Source: Hyphomicrobium sp. LHD-15
GTDB taxonomy: Bacteria; Pseudomonadota; Alphaproteobacteria; Rhizobiales; Hyphomicrobiaceae
Length of the DNA: 64,000 nucleotides
Assembly: GCF_031157355.1 (NCBI RefSeq)
Contig: NZ_JAVIFT010000001.1
Span: forward strand, 124,001 to 188,000
Direction: 5' to 3'
The notes beneath the pieces were generated by a model. It was not told the DNA's origin. It did not search any database and worked only from the letters and a program-made list of their open reading frames with translations. Both the position numbers and the translations under genes were made by a program. The number at the start of each line of letters is the position of its first letter. Position 1 is the stretch's first letter. Below are positions 25,849-37,680 of the stretch, piece by piece.

Positions 25849-26661
25849 ATGATGTTCCGATCCTGCCGCGTCGCTGTTCTCGGTATTGCCTTGCTGTTGC
25901 CGATCCATGCGTCCGCCGATGAATTGCGCGACTTCTGTGCGGACCGGCCAGGGCTCGGCACGCCGACGTGCATCGTCGATCGGGGGCACGTCGTCATCGA
26001 AACAGGTCTGGCGGATTGGACGGGCGAGTTCGACAGGCCGACGCGCACCGACACGGTGGTGGTTGGGAACCTATTGGTTCGGTATGGCCTGACCGATACG
26101 CTCGAAGCGCAGATCGGCTGGGACGGATACAATTTTCAACGGATGCGTGACACGCGCGGCGGCCTCTTCGCCGAACGCATCGACGGCGCCGGCGACATGA
26201 CGTTGGCTTTGCGCCAAAGCCTGCGCAATCCCGACGGCTCCGGTTTTTCCGTCGCGGTCATGCCCTACACGACCGCTCCCACCGGCTCGGACGTGTTCAG
26301 CGCCGGCGATTGGGGCGCTGGCGTCATCGTGCCGATCAGCCTGGACCTCGGACACGGCCTTTCACTCGGGCTCTCGCCCGAGATCGACGCGGCCGTCGAC
26401 GGAGACGGCGATGGCCGCCACACAGCCTACGGCTCGGTGGTGGGCCTCGGCATCACGCTCGGCGAAACCGTCTCAGCGGCGCTCGAAACGTCCGTGTTTC
26501 GCGACGAGGATCCGTCTGGACCTACGACGATTGCACTCGTCGGCCTCGCCTTCGCGTGGCAGCCGATCGAGAACCTGCAGCTCGACGTTGGTGCCGTCGC
26601 CGGGTTGAATTCCGGCAGTCCGGACGCAGAGGTCTACGCCGGCATCGCGCGACGGTTCTGA
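25849..26661 (+). CDS. outer-membrane beta-barrel protein (MetA-pathway-type transporter family, putative)
   Basis: A 270-residue protein with a signal peptide (cleavage near A-S-A-D, residue 22-24) and a barrel-like mature part. V-V-G-N-L-L-V-R-Y-G-L-T-D-T-L-E-A-Q-I-G-W and G-A-G-D-M-T-L-A-L-R-Q-S recall proteins annotated as transporter, PF13557. The C-terminal R-R-F fits an outer-membrane barrel with a terminal aromatic residue. Two ATG codons lie side by side (25849 and 25852). The substrate is unknown. It converges with metH at 26684. Confidence 0.7.
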   Translation: MMFRSCRVAVLGIALLLPIHASADELRDFCADRPGLGTPTCIVDRGHVVIETGLADWTGEFDRPTRTDTVVVGNLLVRYGLTDTLEAQIGWDGYNFQRMRDTRGGLFAERIDGAGDMTLALRQSLRNPDGSGFSVAVMPYTTAPTGSDVFSAGDWGAGVIVPISLDLGHGLSLGLSPEIDAAVDGDGDGRHTAYGSVVGLGITLGETVSAALETSVFRDEDPSGPTTIALVGLAFAWQPIENLQLDVGAVAGLNSGSPDAEVYAGIARRF

Positions 26662-26683
26662 GCTTCGCTCAACTCTCCTACCT

Positions 26684-29377
<2,694 letters not shown>

Positions 29378-29426
29378 CACGTCGAATTCCGGGTTGAATT
29401 GGCCAAAGACAGACAAATGAGTTGTT

Positions 29427-30131
29427 TCATGCGAAGGCGAGCCAGCCCTTGATAGCAAGTCCGCGGAACATGGGGGTCAGACGTTCAAAGCCCGCGTTGG
29501 TCAGGAGTTCTTCTTCACGCTCCTCAGAGACCACCGCGACTTTCTTGAAATTCTCGCCGTTGCTCACGGCGTGTTCTTCCGCGACACCATTCCGGATGGC
29601 ATGGCGAATCCAGATACGCCGCAAGAGTTCGGTCCTCTCTTCGCCGGCAACGCCGACGCCGTCAACGATGGCGAGCGGCGCGCCCGGCTTCATGCGCGCG
29701 TGGATGTCCTTCAGGAATGCCAGTTTCGAGCCATCGTCCGGCACGAAGTGAGCCGTCAGGATACACGTCGCAGCGTCGAAATCCTTGTCGTCCAACCTGT
29801 CAATGGTTTTGGCGTGAAGCTCGCTGCGGGCGCCGACTGGCGTGTCGGCCAGACGGCGGCGCGCCAGGTCGACCATGGTTTCGTTGGTATCGACACCGAC
29901 GAACGACCACTCCGCATTGTTCCGACCGAGACGCAGGAGCTCCTCGCCCCCGCCTGCGCCGACTACCAGTATTCTTGCTGGCCCTGCCGGCAAAAGCTCC
30001 AGAAGCGACGCCTCAACGATCACGAATATCGCCTGCCGACCGGGAACAAACTGCTCGGCCAGCTTCGCATAGTCGTCAAGGTCGGGAAGCTTATGGCCCT
30101 CTGACTTCATCACCGTCATTCGCTCACCCAT
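29427..30131 (-). CDS. class I SAM-dependent methyltransferase between the two metH halves
   Basis: A 234-residue methyltransferase with motif [10 protein letters not shown] (about residues 55-63), an acidic residue ending the next strand (V-G-V-D-T-N-E), and a motif IV region [10 protein letters not shown]. It has no close name that I recall. Its start overlaps the end of the metH N-terminal gene by 8 bases, and its stop lies 49 bases before the downstream metH part, so it is almost certainly co-translated. Starts at 30131 or 30119 are both possible. Its substrate may belong to the methionine cycle, by context only. Confidence 0.8.
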   Translation of the reverse strand: MGERMTVMKSEGHKLPDLDDYAKLAEQFVPGRQAIFVIVEASLLELLPAGPARILVVGAGGGEELLRLGRNNAEWSFVGVDTNETMVDLARRRLADTPVGARSELHAKTIDRLDDKDFDAATCILTAHFVPDDGSKLAFLKDIHARMKPGAPLAIVDGVGVAGEERTELLRRIWIRHAIRNGVAEEHAVSNGENFKKVAVVSEEREEELLTNAGFERLTPMFRGLAIKGWLAFA

Positions 30132-31185
30132 GCACGAAGGGCTCGAGGCCGGAGAGGCGCATCTTGGGTGCGATCTCGGGGATCGAGCGCGGCTTGTGCT
30201 TGGCGACGTGCTCGGCGATGTGCTGGATGTGATCGGGGGTCGATCCGCAGCAGCCGCCGATGATGTTGATCAGCCCATCCGCGGCCCACGGCTCGGTGGC
30301 GCAGGCCATGTCGTCCGGCGTCTCGTCGTAGCCGCCCATCGCGTTCGGAAGCCCCGCGTTCGGATAGGCCGAGATACGTACGTCGGCGACGTGCGACAGC
30401 TCCGCCAGGTACGGGCGCATCAGGTCGGCACCCAGCGCACAGTTGAGACCGATTGAGAACGGCCTCAGGTGGCGCATCGAATACCAGAAGGCTTCCGGCG
30501 TCTGGCCCGAGAGCGTGCGCCCCGAGCGATCGGTGATGGTGCCCGAAATCATGACGGGCAGCGTCACGCCGACCTCATCGAACACCTCGAGCGTCGCGAG
30601 GCCCGCGGCCTTGGCGTTCAGGGTGTCGAAGATGGTCTCGATCAGGATGATGTCCGAGCCGCCCGCGATGAGGGCCTTGACCTGCTCCTTGTAGGCGTCG
30701 CGCAGTTCGTCGAAGCTCACGTTGCGGAAACCGGGATTGTTGACGTCCGGCGAGATCGACGCGGTGCGGTTGGTGGGACCGACGGCGCCAGCCACGAAAC
30801 GCTGCTTCTCGGGCGTCAGCTTGTTGTATTTATCGGCCGCCGCACGGGCGAGCTTCGCTGCCTCAACGTTGATCTCATACGACAGATCCTCCATGCCGTA
30901 GTCGGCCATGGAGATCCTCTGCGCGTTAAACGTGTTGGTCTCGATGATATCGGCGCCGGCCGCGAGATACTGCTCGTGGATGTCCTGGATGATCGCGGGC
31001 TGCGTGAGCACCAGCAGATCGTTGTTGCCCTTGATATCGCGCGTCCAGTCCTTGAAACGCTCGCCGCGATAGCCGGCCTCGTCGAGCGTGTGGCGCTGGA
31101 TCATGGTGCCCATGGCGCCGTCGATGATGAGAATGCGCTCCGAGGCGGCTTTCTCCAGCGCCTTCCAGCTTTCGATCTTCTTCAT
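30124..31185 (-). CDS. metH: methionine synthase, N-terminal homocysteine S-methyltransferase domain
   Basis: A 353-residue protein equal to the homocysteine-binding barrel of MetH. The zinc-binding cysteines appear in G-L-N-C-A-L-G and [15 protein letters not shown] lies near the N-terminus and I-E-T-N-T-F-N-A about 70 residues later. Together with the protein at 26684-29377 it would make a two-piece cobalamin-dependent methionine synthase. It lies 34 bases after metF on the same strand. The ATG at 31185 begins the domain; the open frame extends another 36 codons into metF and is not used. Confidence 0.93.
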   Translation of the reverse strand: MKKIESWKALEKAASERILIIDGAMGTMIQRHTLDEAGYRGERFKDWTRDIKGNNDLLVLTQPAIIQDIHEQYLAAGADIIETNTFNAQRISMADYGMEDLSYEINVEAAKLARAAADKYNKLTPEKQRFVAGAVGPTNRTASISPDVNNPGFRNVSFDELRDAYKEQVKALIAGGSDIILIETIFDTLNAKAAGLATLEVFDEVGVTLPVMISGTITDRSGRTLSGQTPEAFWYSMRHLRPFSIGLNCALGADLMRPYLAELSHVADVRISAYPNAGLPNAMGGYDETPDDMACATEPWAADGLINIIGGCCGSTPDHIQHIAEHVAKHKPRSIPEIAPKMRLSGLEPFVHG

Positions 31186-31219
31186 TGTGTGCACTCGAAT
31201 TCTTCTGACGTGGACGATT

Positions 31220-32149
31220 TCAGCTTGCGGCCTTGCGTTGCTCGAGCGGCGCGACCTTGAGCGGCCGCAGCCCGAGAAGATGGCAGATGGCATAGACGAG
31301 ATCGGCCCGGTTCAACGTGTAGAAGTGGAAGGTCTTGATACCCTGGTCGACGAGGTCCATCGCCTGTTCGGTGGCGACCGCCGCCGCTACCAGATGGGTG
31401 GTCGCCGGGTCGTCGTCGAGCCCCTCGAAGCGACGCGCAAGCCAAGCCGGCACGCTGGCACCGGCTCTCACGGCAAAGCCCGCGACCTGGCGGAAGTTAT
31501 GGATCGGCACGATACCGGGCGTGATCGGCACCCAGATGCCGGCTCCGCGCGCCCGCTCCAGGAAGCGCAGATAGTGCGTATTGTCGAAGCCGAACTGAGT
31601 GATGATCCGATCTGCACCGGCATCGACCTTGGCTTTCAGGTTGTCCATATCGGCCACGAGCGACGTGCTCTCGGGATGCTTTTCCGGATAGCCGCCGACC
31701 GAGATCTCGAAGTTGCCGATCTTCTTGAGGCCGGCAACGAGATCGGCCGCGTTGGCGTAGCCGCCCGGGGTCGGCGTGTAGCGCTGTCCGACGCCGCTTG
31801 CGGGATCACCGCGCAGCGCCACGATATGGCGAACGCCGGCGTCCCAATAGGCTTGCGCGACCGCATCCACCTCCTCGCGCGTGGCATCCACGCAGGTGAG
31901 ATGCGCCGCCGGCCGCAGCGCGGTTTCATTGATGATGCGCGTGACCGTCGTATGCGTGCGCTCACGCGTGGAGCCGCCCGCGCCGTAGGTCACGGACACG
32001 AACTCGGGGCAGAGCGGCGCGAGGCGCTTGATGGCCCCCCACAACGCATCTTCCATCTTCTCGGACTTGGGCGGGAAGAACTCGAACGACACGTCGATCT
32101 CACCAGCACCGAGGAGGCGGCTTTTTCTTTCATTGGCTGGAGGTGTCAT
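31220..32149 (-). CDS. metF: methylenetetrahydrofolate reductase
   Basis: A 309-residue MetF that reduces methylenetetrahydrofolate to the methyl donor used by MetH. Recognisable blocks are [21 protein letters not shown] (FAD/folate site), H-L-T-C-V, A-L-R-G-D-P and T-Q-F-G-F-D. Its ATG overlaps the stop of the upstream regulator gene as ATGA, which fixes the start at 32149 and implies coupling. It is the second gene of the methionine operon. Confidence 0.96.
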   Translation of the reverse strand: MTPPANERKSRLLGAGEIDVSFEFFPPKSEKMEDALWGAIKRLAPLCPEFVSVTYGAGGSTRERTHTTVTRIINETALRPAAHLTCVDATREEVDAVAQAYWDAGVRHIVALRGDPASGVGQRYTPTPGGYANAADLVAGLKKIGNFEISVGGYPEKHPESTSLVADMDNLKAKVDAGADRIITQFGFDNTHYLRFLERARGAGIWVPITPGIVPIHNFRQVAGFAVRAGASVPAWLARRFEGLDDDPATTHLVAAAVATEQAMDLVDQGIKTFHFYTLNRADLVYAICHLLGLRPLKVAPLEQRKAAS

Positions 32150-33159
32150 TGGCTTATCCGTTCCAGTTTTTGTGGTTTTGACGTTGGTGCTGTGGTGTCC
32201 GGCCTGCGGGCGAGCCACAGCGAAACCGTCAGCTGCTGGCGATCATCGTGGGCTTCCGGCTCGAGTGTGCGCACCTCGACACCGGTCAGACCCTGCTCCT
32301 CGAGCCACGCCTTCACCTGGTGCGCATCGAAGCCGAGCCGCTCGTGGGCATGGCGCTCGCGCAAGGCTTCGATCTCGTGCGGGGCGAAATCCACGATCAG
32401 AAGCCGGCCGCCCGGCGCTAAGATCCGCGCCGCCTCGCGCACGGCATGGGCCGGCTCCGAAAGATAGTGCAGAACCTGATGCATCACGACCCCGTCGGCG
32501 ACGCCGTCCGGCAGGGTCAGGTCGTATATATCGCCGTGGCGGACCTCGGCGTGCGCGAAGCCCGACGTGTTGAGCTTACTCGCCGCATAGGCCAGCATCG
32601 ATTTGTTGACGTCGAGGCCAATGCCGCGCTCGTAGCGATCGGCAAACATTTCCAGCATGCGGCCGGTTCCGGTGCCAAGGTCGACGAAGACCTTGAACGG
32701 GGCGCCGGCCAGCGCATCCGCAATGGCGCTTTCGACAGACGTCTCCGACACATAGAGGGCGCGAATGCGATCCCAGTCGGCGGCATGCTCACGGAAATAG
32801 GATTGCGCTGCCGCTTCGCGCTCGCGCTTCAAGGCCTCGGCCCGTTCGCTGTCGCGGCGCAGGCCCGGATCGCTCGTATCGACCGTCTCGAGGATGCGAC
32901 GCACCAGCTTGCCGCCCTCGGAGCGATCGGACACATGGAAATAGACCCAGCTTCCCTCGCGGAAGCGCTCGATCAGGCCGGCTTCGGCCAGAAGCTTCAG
33001 ATGCCGGCTGATGCGCGGCTGGCTTTGGCCCAGGATCTGCGTCAGGTCTTTGACGTTCAGCTCGCCGGCCGCCAGCAGCAGCAGGATCCGCAGGCGCGTC
33101 GTCTCAGCCGCCGCCTTGAGCGCCGCTACCAGATCCTGTGTGTCGAGAATCCCTGACAT
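32146..33159 (-). CDS. sahR: SahR-like regulator: ArsR-type winged helix fused to SAM-methyltransferase fold
   Basis: A 337-residue fusion. Residues 1-95 are an ArsR winged helix (L-L-A-A-G-E-L-N-V-K-D-L-T-Q-I-L-G-Q-S-Q-P-R-I-S-R-H-L), lacking the metal-binding C-x-C. Residues about 130-325 are a class I methyltransferase fold with V-D-L-G-T-G-T-G-R-M. From memory, SahR repressors of this build respond to S-adenosylhomocysteine and control methionine-cycle genes. Heading a metF-metH operon fits that. The start at 33159 has AAGGTGG upstream; a GTG at 33171 is less likely. The predicted operator lies 27-48 bases upstream. Confidence 0.85.
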   Translation of the reverse strand: MSGILDTQDLVAALKAAAETTRLRILLLLAAGELNVKDLTQILGQSQPRISRHLKLLAEAGLIERFREGSWVYFHVSDRSEGGKLVRRILETVDTSDPGLRRDSERAEALKREREAAAQSYFREHAADWDRIRALYVSETSVESAIADALAGAPFKVFVDLGTGTGRMLEMFADRYERGIGLDVNKSMLAYAASKLNTSGFAHAEVRHGDIYDLTLPDGVADGVVMHQVLHYLSEPAHAVREAARILAPGGRLLIVDFAPHEIEALRERHAHERLGFDAHQVKAWLEEQGLTGVEVRTLEPEAHDDRQQLTVSLWLARRPDTTAPTSKPQKLERISQ

Positions 33160-33183
33160 TCGCCAATCCACCTTCTGGATCGG

Positions 33184-33211
33184 AACATATAAAGATATGT
33201 TTATGTGTCAA
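33184..33211 (-). promoter_or_regulatory. promoter of the sahR-metF-metH operon with overlapping operator
   Basis: On the minus strand TTGACA (33211-33206) is followed after 16 bases by TATGTT (33189-33184), a good housekeeping promoter. A 22-base near-palindrome at 33186-33207 covers the spacer and most of the -10 box; 18 of 22 positions are symmetric, with core AAAGATATGTTT. It resembles the AAAGATATCTTT-type site I recall for SahR. Binding there should block transcription, so autorepression is expected. Confidence 0.7.
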
Positions 33212-33317
33212 GGTGGATTTACGTATGGGACGGCTGATCACGCCTGCGTAACCATGTCGTAAGCCCAATGCCCTATAGTTCCGGGCTTGGCGTGTTTTTC
33301 GCGGGGGCGGATTTTCC

Positions 33318-33974
33318 ATGCACGGCACTGAGTTTGATCAGTTTTCGACCTTCAATCCGTCGCTTTCCAATCGCCCTTCCCCCGCCCCCATTGTGCTGGA
33401 GCAAGCCGCCGAAGGATCGGGACGGTTCGTGCTCCTGGCCGTGCTTTGCCCCATTCTGCTGGCCCTCATGGCGCCGTTCTGGCTGGTGTTGACCCAGATC
33501 GTGTCGGACCCTGCCGCTCGGGCACTCGTGGCCGGCCGGCCATTTTTGGCTGTCCAGCTCGGCCTCGGCTTGATCGTTCTGGTCTGGATTTTCGGCTGGC
33601 CGTTGGCGCACTTAGCGATGGGAGCGCTTCGCCGCCGTGTTGTCACCATCGAAAATGGCCGCGTTAGCAGCAAGGAAACCGGGCTTTTCGGGAGAAGGAG
33701 CGGGTGGAGCGAACCGCTTACCGCGTACGCTGGGCTCACCCGCCGCGTCCGCAGCTCACTATCCGGGGCCAGGCAGGAGCTGGTGCTGGTGCATCAACGG
33801 TCCTCGCGATCGGTGATTTTGCAGAGCGCGCCGCACATTTCCCAGGAAACGGTCGATCTCGCGGCGCGACTTTTCGCCCTTGCCGAAATTCCGTCGCGGG
33901 AGGCCGCTAACTTCACCCCCTTACATGGCCATTTCCGTCTCGCCGAGCCTCAAACCCGACTTTCTGCAGCCTAG
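33318..33974 (+). CDS. membrane protein with two helices and a soluble C-terminal domain
   Basis: A 218-residue protein. After a polar N-terminus come two membrane helices (about residues 37-60 and 75-100), then a soluble part with R-V-V-T-I-E-N-G-R-V, which recalls a PH-like or bPH domain of photosystem-assembly-type proteins, but this is weak. It is divergent from the sahR operon with 158 bases between. No family is recognised. Confidence 0.6.
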   Translation: MHGTEFDQFSTFNPSLSNRPSPAPIVLEQAAEGSGRFVLLAVLCPILLALMAPFWLVLTQIVSDPAARALVAGRPFLAVQLGLGLIVLVWIFGWPLAHLAMGALRRRVVTIENGRVSSKETGLFGRRSGWSEPLTAYAGLTRRVRSSLSGARQELVLVHQRSSRSVILQSAPHISQETVDLAARLFALAEIPSREAANFTPLHGHFRLAEPQTRLSAA

Positions 33975-34084
33975 ACTTACGGTTGTGAGGCTTTGACTAG
34001 ACGGCGCCAGCGTGCTGAATGAGGGAACGCGGCCGGTTGGGCCTCAGGGGGCTCGGCCACGCTCAAAAAGCGGAGCTAAGTTTG

Positions 34085-34687
34085 ATGACGTCGGTTTGCC
34101 AGCGCTCGTTCCATTTCGCGAGCGCTTTCAGGATTAGTGCAGCAGCAATCCTTTCGTTCGTGATGCTGACGGCAGGTTCGCTCAACGCGGCCGCCGAGAC
34201 GCCGGCGGGCTACATGCAGCGCGTCGCGAACCAGCTGATCGCCGCCCAGCGCTCCGGATCCGAATCCGATTTTGCGACGACCGTCCGCAGTCACGCCGAC
34301 GTTCCCGCAATCGGGCTCTCGGCGCTCGGCTCCTATGCGCAAACGCTCTCGAAAGCTGACCGCCCCGCCTATTACAACGGCATGATCAGCTTCATCGCGC
34401 GCTATGCCGCCAAGGAGGCACCGAAGTATCCGGTCGCCCGCGCAATCATGGTCGGGCAGACGAAAGAAACCGCCGCCGGCATCTACGTCGACAGCCGCGT
34501 GACGCTGGTCTCGGGCGAGACCTACGACGTGCGTTGGCGTCTGGTGCGCCGCGGTGGCGTGTTCAAGGTTCGCGATGCGGAAATCATCGGCTTCGAGATG
34601 ACTTCGTTCCTGAACACGCTGTTCCAGAATTTCATCTCCGAGAACGGCGGCAACCCGCGTACGCTGGTGCTGGCACTCAACCGCTAG
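34085..34687 (+). CDS. MlaC/Ttg2D-type periplasmic phospholipid-binding protein
   Basis: A 200-residue protein with a signal peptide (cleavage near N-A-A-A-E, residue 38) and the Tol_Tol_Ttg2 fold: A-D-V-P-A-I-G, Y-N-G-M-I-S-F-I-A-R-Y-A, Y-D-V-R-W-R-L-V-R-R-G-G-V-F-K-V-R-D-A-E-I-I-G, M-T-S-F-L-N-T-L-F-Q. MlaC proteins carry phospholipids across the periplasm to keep outer-membrane asymmetry. The other mla genes (mlaFED) are absent here, so this is an isolated copy. CGGAG lies about 10 bases before the ATG. Confidence 0.85.
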   Translation: MTSVCQRSFHFASAFRISAAAILSFVMLTAGSLNAAAETPAGYMQRVANQLIAAQRSGSESDFATTVRSHADVPAIGLSALGSYAQTLSKADRPAYYNGMISFIARYAAKEAPKYPVARAIMVGQTKETAAGIYVDSRVTLVSGETYDVRWRLVRRGGVFKVRDAEIIGFEMTSFLNTLFQNFISENGGNPRTLVLALNR

Positions 34688-34880
34688 ATCCGACGTCGCG
34701 GACTGCTGTACGCGGTTCTTTCGCGCGCGGGGCGATCTTCGCGCTCGCGAAGCGCAGATTGGCTTTGCCAAACATGCGCCTCGGGGCAAACTCGGGTTAA
34801 GGTTCAAGGCTCGGCGCCGATTCTGATGCGTTCGGATTTCTCGTCCGAAGCAGAGCCGGCCTCACCTTCCCGGAGTTGCC

Positions 34881-37538
34881 ATGAAGCCCGACACGCCCCG
34901 CACCCATCGTCTCAAGGACTATCGGCCTCCGGCTTACCTGGTCGATCATGTCGACCTCGATTTTGCACTCGATCCGACCCGGACGGAGGTTCGCGCCGCG
35001 CTTAAGATCCGGCGCAACCCGGCAGCCGATGCGCCCGCGGGCAAGGCGCTGATCCTCGATGGCGAGCAGCTCGAACTCGGCGGCGTCGCGATCGACGGCA
35101 AGCCGCTTTCGCCGGGCGACTACGCCGTCGACGACAAGACGCTCACGATCCCGAAGGTTCCCGCCAAGCCGTTCACGCTGTCGCTCACGACCTTCATCAA
35201 TCCGGAAGAGAACAAGGCGCTGCAGGGGCTCTATCGCTCACGCGGGGTGTTCTGCACGCAATGCGAGGCGGAGGGCTTCCGCCGCATCACCTACTTCCCG
35301 GACCGGCCGGACGTGCTGTCCACGTACACGTGCCGGATCGAGGCTGACACGGCACTGGCGCCGATCCTGCTCGGCAACGGCAATCCGGTCGAGCGGGGCA
35401 AGCTCGCGCGTGGCACCCGCCATTTCGCGGTCTGGCACGATCCGCATCCCAAGCCCTGCTACCTGTTCGCGCTCGTCGGCGGCGATCTTGCGCACGTCGC
35501 CTCGACCTTCAAGACGATGAGCGGACGCAAAGTCGACCTCAAAGTCTACGTCGAGCACGGCAAGGAAGCGCGCGCCGCGTGGGCAATGGACAGCCTCAAA
35601 CGCTCGATGCGGTGGGACGAGCGGCGCTTCGGGCGCGAATACGATCTCGACGTATTCAACATCGTCGCCGTGTCGGACTTCAACATGGGCGCGATGGAGA
35701 ACAAGGGCCTCAACATCTTCAACGACCGCCTGATCCTCGCCTCCCCCGAGACGGCAACCGACGCCAACTTCGAATCCATCGAGAGCGTCGTGGCGCACGA
35801 GTACTTCCACAACTGGACCGGCAATCGCATCACCTGCCGCGACTGGTTCCAGCTCTGTCTCAAGGAAGGGCTCACGGTCTATCGCGACCAGGAATTCTCG
35901 GCCGACGAGCGTTCGGCCACCGTGCAGCGGATCCTCGACGTGCGCCTGCTCAGGTCCACGCAGTTCACCGAGGACGCCGGCCCGCTCGCTCATCCGGTGC
36001 GGCCCGAGGCCTTCATCGAGATCAACAATTTCTACACGCCGACCGTCTACGAGAAGGGCGCCGAGCTGGTCCGCATGATCGAGACCATCCTCGGGCGCGA
36101 GGACTTCCGCCGCGGCATGGACCTCTACTTCGAGCGCCATGACGGGGAAGCCGCCACCATCGAGGATTTCCTCAAGTCGTTCGAGGATGCCTCGGGGCGC
36201 GATCTCTCGCATTTCAAGCTCTGGTACGGACAGGCCGGCACACCGGAGCTCGTCTGCTCGCTGGCCTACGACAAAGCCAAGAAGCAGGCCGAACTCAAAT
36301 TCGAGCAGGTGCTGCCGCCGACACCGGGCGAAAGCAAGAAGAAGCCGCTGCACATCCCCGTACGCGTTGGCCTCATCGGCGCCAACGGGCAGGAGATCGC
36401 GCTCAAGCGCGAGACGGGCGAGGCGATAGAGGATGGCGTGCTGCATCTCACTAAGCGCACGCAGACGTTCCGCTTCAGCGACGTGCCCTCGTCACCGGTG
36501 CCGTCGATCCTGCGGGGCTTCTCGGCGCCGGTGAACGTCACGTTCAACCTCTCGGACCGCGAACTCGAATTCCTGATGGCGCACGACAGCGACCTGTTCA
36601 ATCGCTGGCAAGCCGCCAATACCTACGCGACGCGCACGCTGGTCGACATGGTCAAGAGCCTGCGCAAGGGCGAGAAGCCGAACGGGCGCGCCAGCGGCTT
36701 TGTAAAGGCGCTTGGCATCGCCGTCGGGCTCGACGATCACGAGGCGGCCTACCGGGCAGAGTTGCTCAAGCTTCCGAGCCAGGCCGACATCGCACGCGTC
36801 ATCGGCCGCAATGTCGATCCGGGCTTGATCTTCCGCGCGCATCGCCAGCTCGCCAAGCTCACCGGCACGACACTCGGCTCGCTGCTCGAAGGGCTCTACG
36901 ACGAAGCGAAGCCCTCAGGCAGCTTCTCGCCCGACGCCAAGAGCGCGGGGCAGCGAGCACTCCGGAATGCAGCTCTCACGCTGCTGACCGCGCGCGGTAC
37001 GGCTGCCGACGAGGCCCGCCTTGCCAATCATTTCTTCAAGGCCGGCAACATGACCGACGAACAGCATGCGTTGATGCTGCTCGCCGCCGGATCGCACCCT
37101 GCCCGCGAGAAGGCCTTGGCCCGCTTCCATGACCGCTGGAAGGACGATCACCTCGTTATCGACTTCTGGTTCGCCGCGCAGGCGCAGTATCCGCAGCGCC
37201 CGGCCATCGCCCAGATCAAAGCGCTGACCCGCCATCCCCTGTTCAGCCTCACCGCTCCGAACAAGGTGCGCGCGCTCGTCGGAACCTTCGCGATGCAGAA
37301 CCAAGTGCAGTTCCACCGGCCCGACGGCGCGGGCTATGACTTCGTCGCCAAACAGGTGCTTGCCATCGACCGGTTCAACCCCTCGATCGCGGCCCGGATG
37401 CTGGTCGCGTTTCGTTCCTGGCATACGCTCGAGGCGGAGCGGAGAGCGGCTGCCAAAACGGCCCTGCAAGGGGTTGCAAAGACTCCCAATCTGTCTGCTG
37501 ACGTTTATGAGATCGTGTCCAAGATGCTCGATCAGTAA
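34881..37538 (+). CDS. pepN: aminopeptidase N
   Basis: An 885-residue M1 family metallopeptidase that removes N-terminal residues from peptides in the cytoplasm. The exopeptidase motif G-A-M-E-N and the zinc site H-E-Y-F-H-N-W with the downstream Glu (K-E-G-L-T-V-Y-R-D-Q-E) are intact. The length and the C-terminal helical domain match E. coli PepN-type enzymes. The start has GAGTTGCC upstream, a weak site, but homology begins right after it. Confidence 0.95.
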   Translation: MKPDTPRTHRLKDYRPPAYLVDHVDLDFALDPTRTEVRAALKIRRNPAADAPAGKALILDGEQLELGGVAIDGKPLSPGDYAVDDKTLTIPKVPAKPFTLSLTTFINPEENKALQGLYRSRGVFCTQCEAEGFRRITYFPDRPDVLSTYTCRIEADTALAPILLGNGNPVERGKLARGTRHFAVWHDPHPKPCYLFALVGGDLAHVASTFKTMSGRKVDLKVYVEHGKEARAAWAMDSLKRSMRWDERRFGREYDLDVFNIVAVSDFNMGAMENKGLNIFNDRLILASPETATDANFESIESVVAHEYFHNWTGNRITCRDWFQLCLKEGLTVYRDQEFSADERSATVQRILDVRLLRSTQFTEDAGPLAHPVRPEAFIEINNFYTPTVYEKGAELVRMIETILGREDFRRGMDLYFERHDGEAATIEDFLKSFEDASGRDLSHFKLWYGQAGTPELVCSLAYDKAKKQAELKFEQVLPPTPGESKKKPLHIPVRVGLIGANGQEIALKRETGEAIEDGVLHLTKRTQTFRFSDVPSSPVPSILRGFSAPVNVTFNLSDRELEFLMAHDSDLFNRWQAANTYATRTLVDMVKSLRKGEKPNGRASGFVKALGIAVGLDDHEAAYRAELLKLPSQADIARVIGRNVDPGLIFRAHRQLAKLTGTTLGSLLEGLYDEAKPSGSFSPDAKSAGQRALRNAALTLLTARGTAADEARLANHFFKAGNMTDEQHALMLLAAGSHPAREKALARFHDRWKDDHLVIDFWFAAQAQYPQRPAIAQIKALTRHPLFSLTAPNKVRALVGTFAMQNQVQFHRPDGAGYDFVAKQVLAIDRFNPSIAARMLVAFRSWHTLEAERRAAAKTALQGVAKTPNLSADVYEIVSKMLDQ

Positions 37539-37680
37539 CACCTTCGAAAACTCTGATTGGGCTCATTTAATCTCCCTCGACACAGCCGGCTCGAATCGGT
37601 GAACTAAGGGTGTGATTCGCCGGCGTACCGGCAGTTTCCCAATCCGCAAAAAACACGAAAATTCCCATTGGAGACGAAGG

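Noticed and set aside
35238-36446. Open frame of 402 codons opposite pepN
   Set aside because: Shadow of the aminopeptidase gene; no motif, no ribosome binding site.
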